Source: Agroathelia rolfsii (taxonomy: Eukaryota > Basidiomycota > Agaricomycetes > Amylocorticiales > Amylocorticiaceae). Taken from it: a stretch of DNA of 64,000 bases. Positions 35,869 through 45,565 of the stretch are shown here, piece by piece. The notes under the pieces are model-generated. The model made no database searches, was not told where the DNA came from, and saw only the letters and a list, made by a program, of their open reading frames with translations. How positions within the stretch are numbered: position 1 is the first letter of the stretch; every line of letters begins with the position of its first letter. The stretch spans positions 4,650,001 through 4,714,000 of the forward strand of contig JABRWF010000003.1 of assembly GCA_018343915.1 (NCBI GenBank), given 5' to 3'. The translations under genes were made by a program, and so were the position numbers.

Positions 35869-36316
35869 GTTCGCCAGCAGGCCAGACGACTAACAGAAAG
35901 ATAGGATTCGCAAAATTAACTTTCTATAGGCTGGCATCATAATTTTTACGCATTTTGCCATCTCGGCGTTAAAACAGCAGGGAGAGATGGTATCACAACC
36001 AGAGGAACAAGAGCACCCATGCATAGTCATGGGCCACGGCAGCTGAATGCGGCATACTGGCAAGCAAAGAAACGCATCCTCGTGAGCCACCAAGTTTCAC
36101 GTACCTGGCCCAATTCTCCCTGTCTCAGTCATAATATCAGCAGCGTTCTAAGATCGCCCCAACCACCGTGCGCATGTTAGTGCATAGCAAAGGCATTCCA
36201 TCGTTGTTTTTCAGTTTGGCAGCCTCAGCATCCCTCAACTGCGATGATGAGCAAACTCAAAAACACAAGGAATCAGATTTATTTTACATATGTTATATTT
36301 TCTTTTTGAGTAGCGC

Positions 36317-38279
36317 TCATAGCATGTATCGGTATCCCTTCTTAGAGCTATTTTCGGTACTCTCCAGGCGGTCTTGTCTCTTTTTCAGAGCAGCAAGATG
36401 TAGTCGGAATATGTAAAGCATCATCATGTATAGCTCGCTCGTGGATATACATATCGTATATGAATAGCGATATGAAGGGCCCCATGGTGCCGGCCAAATG
36501 TACCTATCAGATTTAACCAAGTAACACCAATACACCGAAAGGTCGCAGGGGAGCTCATAGATCAAAAGTAATACTTGAAAAACAAACAAAAAAATACGAC
36601 GTACGACTCAGCAACATTGCCCAATTGTAAAAATGCATTTATAAATGCAAGCGCAACAGCACGCTTTGATGGCAGACGGGCGATTGAATTGCTGACCCAG
36701 GCGAAGAAAATGATGAATGATGTATATGACTGAGCCATAAGAAAACTATTGCATGTTTAGTAGTTGACATAAGCTGTATTGAAGTAATATGAGCGCAATG
36801 GCTCACAGAGAGATGTAACAGGGTGCCGTACTCACAGTCGACATCGCAATGATGAAGCCCACGAGCGCGGTGACTTGGCAGATGGCAATGTGAAAGAACC
36901 GTTCGCCGACCTTGTCAGAATGTCTGTATACCGCAATGTCAGTTGAACACACGGAGTTGTAAGAGAGCTGGAAACACCGACATAGTGACAGCAAACGCAA
37001 CAATTGTAGCGAAGATCCAAGGAGGAGCACAGAGTAACAGAGTTACAGTACGATCATATCCGAGACTTGCTGTCAAGGTAGGAAAGAATACACTAAAACT
37101 TACAGCAGGCTCATAGGAGCACTGCGCAATTGCAAGCCACCACACTCTCCAGTCAAACATTGCCATTGTAAAACCAGCAAGATGTCCTTTTGGTTCAGTT
37201 TCGCTCTCGTCACCCACCCCTGCGTCTTCTTCCATCCGTCTCATCGCAAGGCGGGACTCCTCGGGTGAGAGCCAGCGAGAGGACGTGGTTGGGAAGCCGG
37301 AGAGAATGAAGATGGCACATATGGCGATGAAAATTGTCAATGAACCCTCTGAAGCAAAATATATGTTATAGAAAACTCAAGATAAGCCCAGCAATGCCCA
37401 TACCAATGTAGAAAAGCCATCTCCAGGCGACATGTCCCCGTACACCTTCCATTCCACTTAGAATCCCAGAAGCTATCAACGGTCCAAATGCACTGCTAAT
37501 CAAGCTACCACAAGATAATAGGGCCGTACGTTTCCCGAGTTCATCGCGTTTATACCATTTCGACAGAAGAAATAGTGCTCCTAGGAAGAAAGCCGCTTCA
37601 ACGAAAACAAGGAAGAGCCATGTAAGGAGAGCGCCAATGAAGCTTGAAACCCAGATTGGTTACTTTTTGTTTTGAGTTGCTGAGCACCACCATAGACATA
37701 CTTTGTTGTAACATCAGTCAGAGTCGAAAGCAAGCCCCAGATAATCATACAGCAAGGTAAGTAAATGGACGGCTTGCCGATGTGGTTTAGAAGCATGTTT
37801 CTGGTAGTGAGCAATGTTACTAGACCTCAAGTGAGAAGCAGAACCAAATGCTTACGATGGGACTTGCATGAGGACGTATCCAACATACAGGATCGATAAG
37901 ATAGTATCGAATTGCTGATCCGTGAGTTTTATGTCAGCTCCGAACCCTCGCAACCGTGCAGCACTATTGTGCAATATTCAGCATCAGCATTCTTGAAATG
38001 CGAAGTAGGAGACTTACGATGCGTTGTTGTGATCGATCTAATATGTTAAGGTTCCACGATTTGTTGCTATAAATTATACAGCAGAAAATATCTACGCACG
38101 TAGTTTAGAATGTATATAACAATTAGAATCGACATGCGCCAGTCCAGTTTTCTGAGCACCCTGCGCTCAATCTTTTTCCTGTTCTCTGTCCCACCAAAAT
38201 CGTCATCAGGGTGTGGTTGTATCGTTTCATTGTTCTCGATGCGACCGACAATCTCATAGGTGTCAAGCCTCGCTTAAAT
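36317..38279 (-). pseudogene. MFS transporter, Dal5-like, copy 5, decaying
   Basis: Outermost copy, with the same exon plan, ending NSSKKGYRYML-TGA at 36317. The start is lost: where copy 4 has AACTATGG this copy has AACTATTT, so ATG became ATT (38277-38279). An in-frame TAA follows a little further on, before the readable DTYEIVGRIENNETIQ. Signature residues conserved in the other copies are changed: DRNNAS to DHNNAS, TRFFLGFVEAAFFPG to TWLFLVFVEAAFFLG, ILPDFP to ILSGFP, RPPSKR to RLPSKR, and GNVAGS to GNVAES. No internal stop was seen in the exons, so the loss is recent. Translation from a later Met would remove the N-terminal domain up to helix 1. A functional gene with an unrecognised 5' exon is possible but the motif losses argue against it. 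Confidence 0.68.
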
Positions 38280-38768
38280 AGTTATTTATCAAAAGGTGGA
38301 ATGAAAGGGGCAGAGGGGAGCAAGAACATAGGATAAGAGTAGAGCCTGGAAGCTTGGACTGTTATACTCGTGCCCGCTGATTGACTACAAGGTCATGGCT
38401 GGGTGAGGAGATTTTGTTTAACCGATAGTAGGCTTGAAATACGGCGCCTCATGTTTCATCTTGTGAGTGACGTCGGGCAGACGCGTTAGCACACGATAGT
38501 CCCCCTGCGCTCACTCGTATGGAACACAGTACAGAAAGGTAGTCTTCAGAATTAGTCCACTAACAGGTGACTCAAAGATGTCCAGGTGCCAGAGATCGTA
38601 GCCCGTCAGTGCCCATAGGCCAGTTCGATATATTTCTGGGTTTTTTGAGACCATAGCAGCTATTGGTCTCTGTACCAGAACTTGGACGCGAGAGACCTGG
38701 GTCACGATGGCTTGAAGAAGCAGGTTCTCAACAAAGCACCAAACCCGCATATCAGCTGAGCGCCCAAC
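38280..38768. other. Divergent region between MFS copy 5 and the editing gene
   Basis: About 490 bases with TGACGTCG at 38468-38475. It is the likely source of the flank copied into the array. No gene is supported. Confidence 0.45.
38468..38475 (-). promoter_or_regulatory. TGACGTCG element upstream of MFS copy 5
   Basis: The octamer found before copies 2 and 3, about 190 bases before the lost start codon. In copy 4 the matching place reads GGCGACGAAG. Confidence 0.35.
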
Positions 38769-40695
38769 TTGGCAGACCCCACATCATCCAACCCTCAGGC
38801 TATGGCACATCCGGTCCGATACTTGTATCCTCGGTCACGCTTATTAACTTCTCTTACCAATCATGCCGCTGTTGCTGCTGTACATAAGTCGATAACAACA
38901 GTTTCTCGTCGACCATTTTACACTACTTCAAGCTATCGTTCATTAGCATCCAGTTCATTGCATACCGCTACCATGGCCGCAAGCGTACTGCTCTTATCTC
39001 CAACCACCCCTCCGGACTATCATAGGATCGTATCCGATACGTTGGTTATCCCAAACAATCAGCAGCAGACCATCCCAGTGGGCTTGCTTGCTTGTCAACG
39101 TACGCATGATTATTTCATCCGTAACTTCTGCCCCATCTGTCGGCACTAGTATACTAATTACTACATTCACTTTCTTTTCCAGGTGACCCCCTGCTGCGCG
39201 AGTTGAATACGGTCGTTATATCCGCACAGGTACATGTTCCTGCTAAAACTGCCGCCCCCGCAAAGAGGAGCAAGTCGTCGGCAACTGGCACTGTTCCCGC
39301 CGTCGACAAGCTTCTTGAAGTCGTTACACACGATACTGTAATATTCCCCGAAGGTGGTGGACAACCCTCAGATATTGGCACACTGACCGATCCCAGCGGT
39401 GCTGAACATGAGATCGTTTACGTAAAGCGTGTGGGAGGGCATGCTGTTCATTTTGTCAAGGTTGATGATACGGACAAGACACTTCAAGTCTTGTCCACAG
39501 GCGCTCAGGTCAAGCTATCTCTGGGGAAAGATGGATTGGATCGCAGAATAGACCATGTATGTCCCAAATCGATCTCGACCTTGATCTGTGACTGATTTCA
39601 CTATTAACAAGATGTCATTACATACTTCTCAACATTTGCTATCGGCATTACTGGAAACGAGATTTGACCTTGCCACACTCTCCTGGTCACTTACAACCCG
39701 TCCTCAGCCTTGCTACATCGAGATACCTCGCGCGATGACGGCCGTCGAAATCGCCTCCCTCCAGGACGAGACCAATCAGCTGGTGTTTGAGGGACGAAAG
39801 GTGTTTGTGGAAGTTCAGGAGCTTGATGGTGCCAAACCAGCACCACCGCCGTCAGGACCAGAAACCGGACGTGTGGTTGGTAAAGGTGTACCCTCGGATT
39901 ACACAGGAGGGGTCAAGCGCATGGTCGTCATAGACGGCATCGATCGCTCTCCGTAAGGCTGCTCTTACACTTTCTCTCATAACAGTGATCTGAAACTGCC
40001 TCTGCAGATGCTGTGGCACCCACCTCCCTTCGCTGCACAACCTTCAGGTATTCATCATTCCCCAGGCCGAGTCAGTTTCTCGGTCGACTGGGAATACGTC
40101 ACGACTATACTTCTTTGCCGGGCCCCGTTTGATCGAACATCTTACCACCACACACTCGTTACTCTCGACCACAGCCTCAGCACTTAGCTGTGGTGTGCCC
40201 GAGGTGCCCGCACGCGTTGCACGAATGCTGGACGATCGCCAACGCACTAACAAACGCGTCGAGGTTCTCGAGGATGAGCTCGCGACACGCATCACGCAGG
40301 ATCTCGTTGACAAGATGAGCGCAAGCGCGGATGCAGACGAGGACAAGAAACCATGGCTGCATCACTTGCACCAGGCGGACGATTCCGCCAATCCGCTCAC
40401 CTTCCTCGGGAACATCGCCAACAAGTTGGCCGCGCGTGAGATCAAGCGGCCGTTTGCGGTTGTGATCACGTCCTCGCCGACGGCGCAGTCTGCTCAGAGC
40501 GTGAGCGTCGTGCAAGTCTTTGGCTCAGATGACGCTCTCGTGAAGCGTCTTGGCGAGGGTATCAAGGCCCAACTGAGTGTCAAGGGAGGTGGCAAAGGCC
40601 CACGATGGAGTGGGAAGCTTCCACCCGGAGTCGTCAAGGCGGAGCAGTTGGCAAAGACGGTTGAAGAGTTGTTTAGCGCGGCCTGTCAGGCGTGA
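38769..40695 (+). CDS. AARSD1: Alanyl-tRNA editing protein (AARSD1/AlaX-like)
   Basis: Stand-alone trans-editing factor that hydrolyses mischarged Ser-tRNA(Ala), related to the editing and C-terminal parts of alanyl-tRNA synthetase. Exon 2 gives HDTVIFPEGGGQPSDIGTL, the start of the editing domain. Exon 3 has the zinc-site HxxxH in HTSQHLLSALLETRFD and the GVPSDYTGGVKRMVVI strand. Exon 4 opens with CCGTH, supplying the CxxxH half, and continues into a long helical C-terminal part ending SAACQA-TGA. Upstream of the likely cytosolic start MAASVLLLSPTTPP (38973) the frame stays open to ATGs at 38802 and 38769. The extra 57-68 residues are rich in Arg, Ser and Thr (LYPRSRLLTSL, VSRRPFYTTSSYRSL), like a mitochondrial presequence. 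About 430-500 residues. Confidence 0.9.
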
Positions 40696-41040
40696 ATACT
40701 TTGTACATTAAATATCGTGTAATGCGATAAGACAAGATGACGATAACGAAGGTAAGTAATGGGTAGATGTATATAGGTTTTCAATTGTTAGGTGTTATAC
40801 TAGATGGTGCACATGGGGATTTGTCATGTGTTGATGTTGATAAACATGGGAAAGGGAAGGCATATGTATATACAGGTAGTGCGACTTCAAAAGCAAGGAA
40901 TACACTGATGATAGTCCATAAATTTCAGATTGAGAGTACCTGCTCAACCCATTCTTGTAGATTTGACAATGCGATAAACGTCGGATCAACTTGAATGAAG
41001 CTCGTGAGGTAGTGGCGGCGCTTGGTCGATATTCGTTACT
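40696..41040. other. Convergent 3' intergenic region
   Basis: About 345 bases between two convergent genes. Nothing recognisable. Confidence 0.5.
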
Positions 41041-42038
41041 TCAGTTCCTGGCGATGTTCATCCCAAAGGTCTCGTTTCTGGAGTTGCCGGCCACAGCATT
41101 GGTGAATGGGATACCAACCTGTCTCTGTGCGTACGGATTTTCCCAAACCGCTTGCACTTGAATGTCAACCCTGTGCTTTACGTCAATGTAAATCGTGGGT
41201 TCGGAATCGTCATACGGGGTAAACACTTCTGTCGAATCAAAGCATTCCCACTTGTGATAACCCTCCTCCAAGGGATGACCAAGTTGTGGATGATGTGCCC
41301 GAAACCAGGACATGTTGGGATATGCATGTGGAAAAACATTTTCCATCAATATAAGTTGGCTTGTGGTAGCCGCATTTGGACCCGTATCGCGGTAGTGGTG
41401 CTGAAATCCATGTATTCGTGATAAGACATTTGCAAAAGAGCAGCTTTTACTGATAAATCGGGACGGCTTACCAATTCTTGAGTATGCAGTGTTTGGCGTT
41501 GAGGGAGTCTACCATGATATAGATCAAAATATGAGTATATGCGTCAATTGCATTACCATAAGACAAGAGGAATGGGGATAAACTACCTATATATGTTTTC
41601 TGGGTACGCGTGTGTAGTTTGATCCCCTTGTCCAGTATGGGGACTAATCATCCGTGGTGCAACTGGTGCATGTATATGAGCAACACTGCCATTGTGACAT
41701 GCAAAGGACTGATTGGGATGGTGTGCCATTAGAGGGTCCGGAGCTACTGTACTGGGGAGCTGATGCTGGGAACTAGGTTCGTGATTCAAACGAAGTGTGA
41801 AATAGCGAACTCCTGGTGCCTGGACTGCTCCCCAAATTTGTGGCGGGGGAACGAGGGAGGGAAAAGTTTGTCAATATATGCAGCTTCAACAACGCCACAT
41901 GTGTTGCTCACCCTCAGATAGAAGCTCAGGTTCATTCTCTTCTGGTTTGACTGAGCCAGCTGAAGATGCGAACTCTGATCCAGAGTCGTCCATACGGTTA
42001 TAGCTATAGTATTGATTCGTAGGGTATGGTGCGGCCAT
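41041..42038 (-). CDS. Unknown protein
   Basis: Multi-exon gene of about 230-250 residues that I do not recognise. A start at 42038 gives MAAPYPTNQYYSYNRMDDSG, then an acidic SVKPEENEPELLSE. A His/Pro/Gln-rich disordered middle follows (NHEPSSQHQLPSTVAPDP, HIHAPVAPRMISPH), then DSLNAKHCILKNW. The last exon is the most ordered: FRAHHPQLGHPLEEGYHKWE, YDDSEPTIYIDVKHRVDIQV, WENPYAQRQVGIPF. It ends NIARN-TGA at 41041. There is no signal peptide or membrane segment. Proper splice signals and continuous frames support a real gene. Its final exon resembles a small beta-rich domain but I cannot name it. Confidence 0.55.
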
Positions 42039-43125
42039 TCTTAATTCCTCTGTATCGTCTGAGTAACCGTAGTCTGGGCTAGAGAAGAAAACAGGTAAAG
42101 CTACCTGGAAAGTTGTGATAGCTCAGTGAACCGGGATGTGATGTGGTAGGTACTAGTGGTGCGTACGGTATGTTGGGCACAGTACCACAAACCGATGGAC
42201 TTTTATACAATCTGGATGTGGCCACCACCATGGCATATGGCCATCAACCATCAAGCCACAGCCATTGACACACGCCTTTGCCACCCATGTAATAAGATAA
42301 AGTGGTTCTTTGGGACAGCACAAGGCGATTTGTCGGAATGCGTTTCATTGGTGGCGGCCTGTCTGCTACCATAATCGGTATTATCGTGTGGCCGTTCTCT
42401 GGCGGATATAGTAGGCGAAATTTTAACTGCCTTATTAGGCAGTAAACCACCAAGGGAGAAGCAGCCATCCGCTTGGTGCTCGTTTGTAAGTGAAGAGAAT
42501 GCATGATACCATGGTGGAACGTAACGATGTTTGACTGATGAGAATTGACGATATAATTTTATTGTGCAAACGATGCATCCGCCGGTCGCGAGCAGTCACA
42601 AGTCTCCTGAAACAAGTTTGTAAGAGCTTTTGTAAGCATGACCTAGGCAAGAAACCGGCGGATTGACGTCAGAATGGTGGAAATCATAGCACAATAGAAT
42701 CTCTATTAGATCATAGCGCTATCGGGTCATGATCTCCTATAAATCATATTTCCGAGTTGGTATACAAAGGAAGGGATGCAAAAAATCATAAAGCTCATTT
42801 ACCGCCGTCGCCTCCTAAACGTATTTCTATGTAAGGAGATGCGCCGTGTCTTCGTAAACTTGTGCCACTTATTTCACCTTACATGGTGCCTAGGCAATGC
42901 AAGCCGTCCGACGCTTTGCTTACACAAGCTGATAGACTCGCCGCCATAGGTCCCAAAAATCGGAAACATTTCCATTCGAAAGTCCTATCAGAGCATAATC
43001 CCTTATGAATCGTAATCTTTGGCGTCACCAATTGTATGATATTTTCTATCGTGGACCATATATAAGCGGGTGCCAGTGGGTGTATCCTATCATTCTCTAT
43101 CTGTAATCTTTTCAACCACATCGAC
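42039..43125. other. Intergenic region, about 1.1 kb
   Basis: Lies between the unknown gene and the divergently oriented DJ-1-like gene. Short frames occur on both strands but none shows similarity or splice support. Nothing recognisable. Confidence 0.4.
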
Positions 43126-44139
43126 ATGTCTCCCAAAAAGATTCTCTTTGTTTTCACAAGTGCCAACAAGACCCTCACGGGCGATCAAACGGTAAGTTTC
43201 TATGAGTGAACAAAGATTTAGGATGCACCATGTTCAGTGTAATTGATTTGCACAATTGTTTTTCAGGGATGGTACCTCCCCGAAGCCGCTCATCCTTACT
43301 ACATACTCTCACCAAACTTTGATATCGATTTTGCATCTCCTGGTGGGCCCAACCCACCTGTAGATGAGTCGAGCGTCCAGGTGAGCTTCCCCTCTCAGCG
43401 ATGAGCTTATGGGGATGATGATGTCATCATGTCATCATCACATCGCGCCATTCAACATCTCTCTTGTATACACGGAGAGAGAATAACAGATTGCTAACCA
43501 TTATGTGCTCTAGCAATTCAAGGATGACGTCAAATTCCTGGAAGACGAGACAGTCAAGTCCAAATTTGCCAACGCCAAGCGCCTTGATTCGATCATCAAC
43601 TCGCACGAGTACGACGCCATCTTCTATGTCGGCGGACACGGTCCTGTCCTCGACTTGGCCAGTTACCCAATCAACATCAAGCTGGCTTCCGACGTATGTT
43701 TTACTCGTTTTGTTTGCTCGAGGACCGCTCACGGATTGTTTGTGTCCACCAGTTTTGGCAATCTGGCAAGATCGTTTCCGCAGTGTGCCACGGCCCTGCT
43801 GCGTTGGTAGGAGCTACTGACGAGACGGGCGTCCCCATTTTCACGGGACGTCGTGCCACAGGCTTCTCCAACGTCGAAGAAGAGCAAGTGGGTAAAGTCA
43901 AAGATATACCATTCCTTCTCGAGGACCGTATCTCCCAGCTGGGTGGCAGCTACGAGAAGGCTTCTGAACCGTGGGGGGTAAGTTGAACAATCTAAGGCTT
44001 GCGGTCTTTGTCTGTACAGCAGAACTGACGTTGACTTGAAACATAGGCCCACGTCGTTGTGGATGGTAAACTCTTGACAGGCCAAAACCCTGCCAGTGCT
44101 GGTCCTTTGGCCGAGGCGATCGCAAAGGCGTTGGCTTGA
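43126..44139 (+). CDS. DJ-1/PfpI-family protein, Hsp31-like (putative glyoxalase III)
   Basis: Five-exon gene of about 230 residues. The start at 43126 gives MSPKKILFVFTSANKTLTG. Motifs of the Hsp31-like branch are in order: GWYLPEAAHPYYIL with the conserved Glu, DFASPGGPNPPVDESS, YDAIFYVGGHGPVLDLA and the nucleophile elbow SAVCHGPAALV with the catalytic Cys and adjacent His. Then GRRATGFSNVEEEQVG, LLEDRISQLGG and HVVVDGKLLTGQNPASA. It ends KALA-TGA at 44137. Members of this branch convert methylglyoxal to lactate without glutathione and protect against carbonyl and oxidative stress; the same fold includes chaperones. All expected catalytic residues are present. It is cytosolic by lack of targeting signals. 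The gene is convergent with the RRM gene next to it. Confidence 0.9.
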
Positions 44140-44507
44140 GCACATCACGACTTGCGTACGGGGAATGATAGGCCAATCGAAATAAGCGTCAAAAAGCATT
44201 GTATTTTTTGTACATGTATAATCACATTTTCACTCTCTTTTGAGTGTGAGCTGTAATTAAAACATTTTAAACCACGTGCTGTGGAGCTAGCTTGTTGTAC
44301 GCAAGCGAACAAACCATAGCGCAAGGCCAGCTTAGGGAAATCAAAGTGTAGTATTTTGTGTTCATGGAATAGTCTGGTTATTATAGGCATCGGTGGCGGT
44401 GAGAGTCGTCGCGACCACATGAGCTGGAGCCATCGGGGTGGATCATTAGCATTTTTGAGGACGATATTCACTGTCATCTTTTCAACAAGTGGAGGAAAAT
44501 AATTTGA
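44140..44507. other. Convergent 3' region between DJ-1-like and U1A-like genes
   Basis: About 370 bases. I looked here for a second RRM belonging to the U1A-like gene and found none. Confidence 0.5.
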
Positions 44508-45174
44508 TCATGCTGTAAAGGGACAATCAGTCATGTCCCAAACTTGGATAGCCAAGTCAAGATGAAAAAGAATAGCAAAACGTACAGTTATCTTCGTCAT
44601 CATCAATCTCCATCTCTTCATCGTCCTCAGGTTTCTCCTTCTTTATTTTTCGTTCGTCGTCTACGTTGGCACCCTCCTCACGCGGACGTTTATCAGATGC
44701 CGTGGCGCTTGACACAGTAATGCGCTCGTTCGAGATCGGTTGTGCACGTGCGTTGGCGGCTGTGGGTGGCACAAAGTCGGGATTTTCGCGCTTTAGGGTG
44801 GCATACGACTTGGACTTTGCATAGTCGATATGCTAATCGCGATCATAATAGACAGAAGCAAGGCGGCAAAGCGATGGTAAGTGGAGGGTTGTCCGGAGAG
44901 AGAGAGAGAGATGGTGATATAAGGCACGCACGAGAGGTTTGTCGTAGAATACCATGCCTTCGCAAGCGCGCATCGCGGCCGTGGCGGAGGCGAGGTCAGA
45001 AAAGACAAGAAAGGCCTGGCCTCGCATCTTGGCAGTCTTGAGCGCAACAACATCGAGCAGCTTGCCATAGGTAGAGAAGAGGGCATGCAGTTGGGAGCGC
45101 AACTCCTCCTTGTGGACCTTGTCGTTGAGATTGTTGATGTAGAGTGTCGTGTTTGGCTGATTTCCTGTCGACAT
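44508..45174 (-). CDS. U1A/U2B''-type snRNP RNA-binding protein (single RRM)
   Basis: Spliceosomal snRNA-binding protein of the U1A/U2B''/SNF family. The start at 45174 gives MSTGNQPNTTLYINNLNDKV, the family-specific RNP2 with the NTTLYINNLN signature. KEELRSQLHALFSTYGKLLD and KTAKMRGQAFLVFSDLASAT (RNP1) follow, and the domain closes with KPLHIDYAKSKSYATLK after an intron. The tail is basic then acidic (RPREEGANVDDERKIKKEKP, DDEEMEIDDDEDN). With the visible acceptor the frame stops at TGA 44508, about 165 residues in all. The second RRM usual in U1A proteins is absent, so it is closer in layout to the short U2B''/Msl1 type. It binds a stem-loop of U1 or U2 snRNA in the nucleus. Confidence 0.85.
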
Positions 45175-45565
45175 GATGCTCGTTGGTTAGTTCCAAAAGG
45201 ACGGGGACTTGGACAACGCGTGGGACGAATGTGCGTGTGGAAGATGATCACAAAATGATGGCCGGCTGTATGGAAGCATAGTCTTCAAAAGTTTTGTTAT
45301 GTTGTCGTGTCAACAAAAAAGTAAGTCGCACCCTGGATCAATACACCACCCCTTCCTGCAGTTGCACCCCCAGGAGCTGCATGACCATACACGCTGTCCT
45401 GCACTTCCTCTAACACTGACGACCACCATATCCCACGCCAGACGGTCCAGGTGTCGTCCCCAGACTAACACATACTTACCTTACGGCCCATACTCTATAA
45501 CTCTCTGTCCAACAATCAACCACGACACGATTCGGACACCTCGCTTATAGACAGCCAGACCAACC
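45175..45565. promoter_or_regulatory. Divergent promoter region, U1A-like and ceramide synthase genes
   Basis: About 390 bases between two start codons facing away from each other. It is C-rich near the ceramide synthase side. No specific site is claimed. Confidence 0.4.

Larger units (their letters stand above)
35177..36316. other. Spacer between MFS copies 4 and 5
   Basis: About 1.14 kb containing, in order, the promoter region of copy 4, a perfect 8-base inverted repeat (35708-35729), a relic of the alanyl-tRNA editing gene (35751-35868), a block homologous to the previous spacer (35870-36180) and the 3' flank of copy 5. Confidence 0.6.

Noticed and set aside
1..38279. GST-like and MFS arrays as parts of a secondary-metabolite cluster
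   Set aside because: No polyketide synthase, peptide synthetase, terpene cyclase or P450 lies between them, and the intervening genes are housekeeping (chitin synthase, Rheb, beta-mannosidase).
24500..39100. Transposon-driven duplication of the MFS genes
   Set aside because: No transposase or reverse transcriptase frame, terminal repeats or target-site duplications were seen; unequal exchange between direct repeats suffices.
44140..44500. Possible second RRM exon for the U1A-like gene
   Set aside because: Reading all minus-strand frames gave no RNP1 or RNP2 motif.
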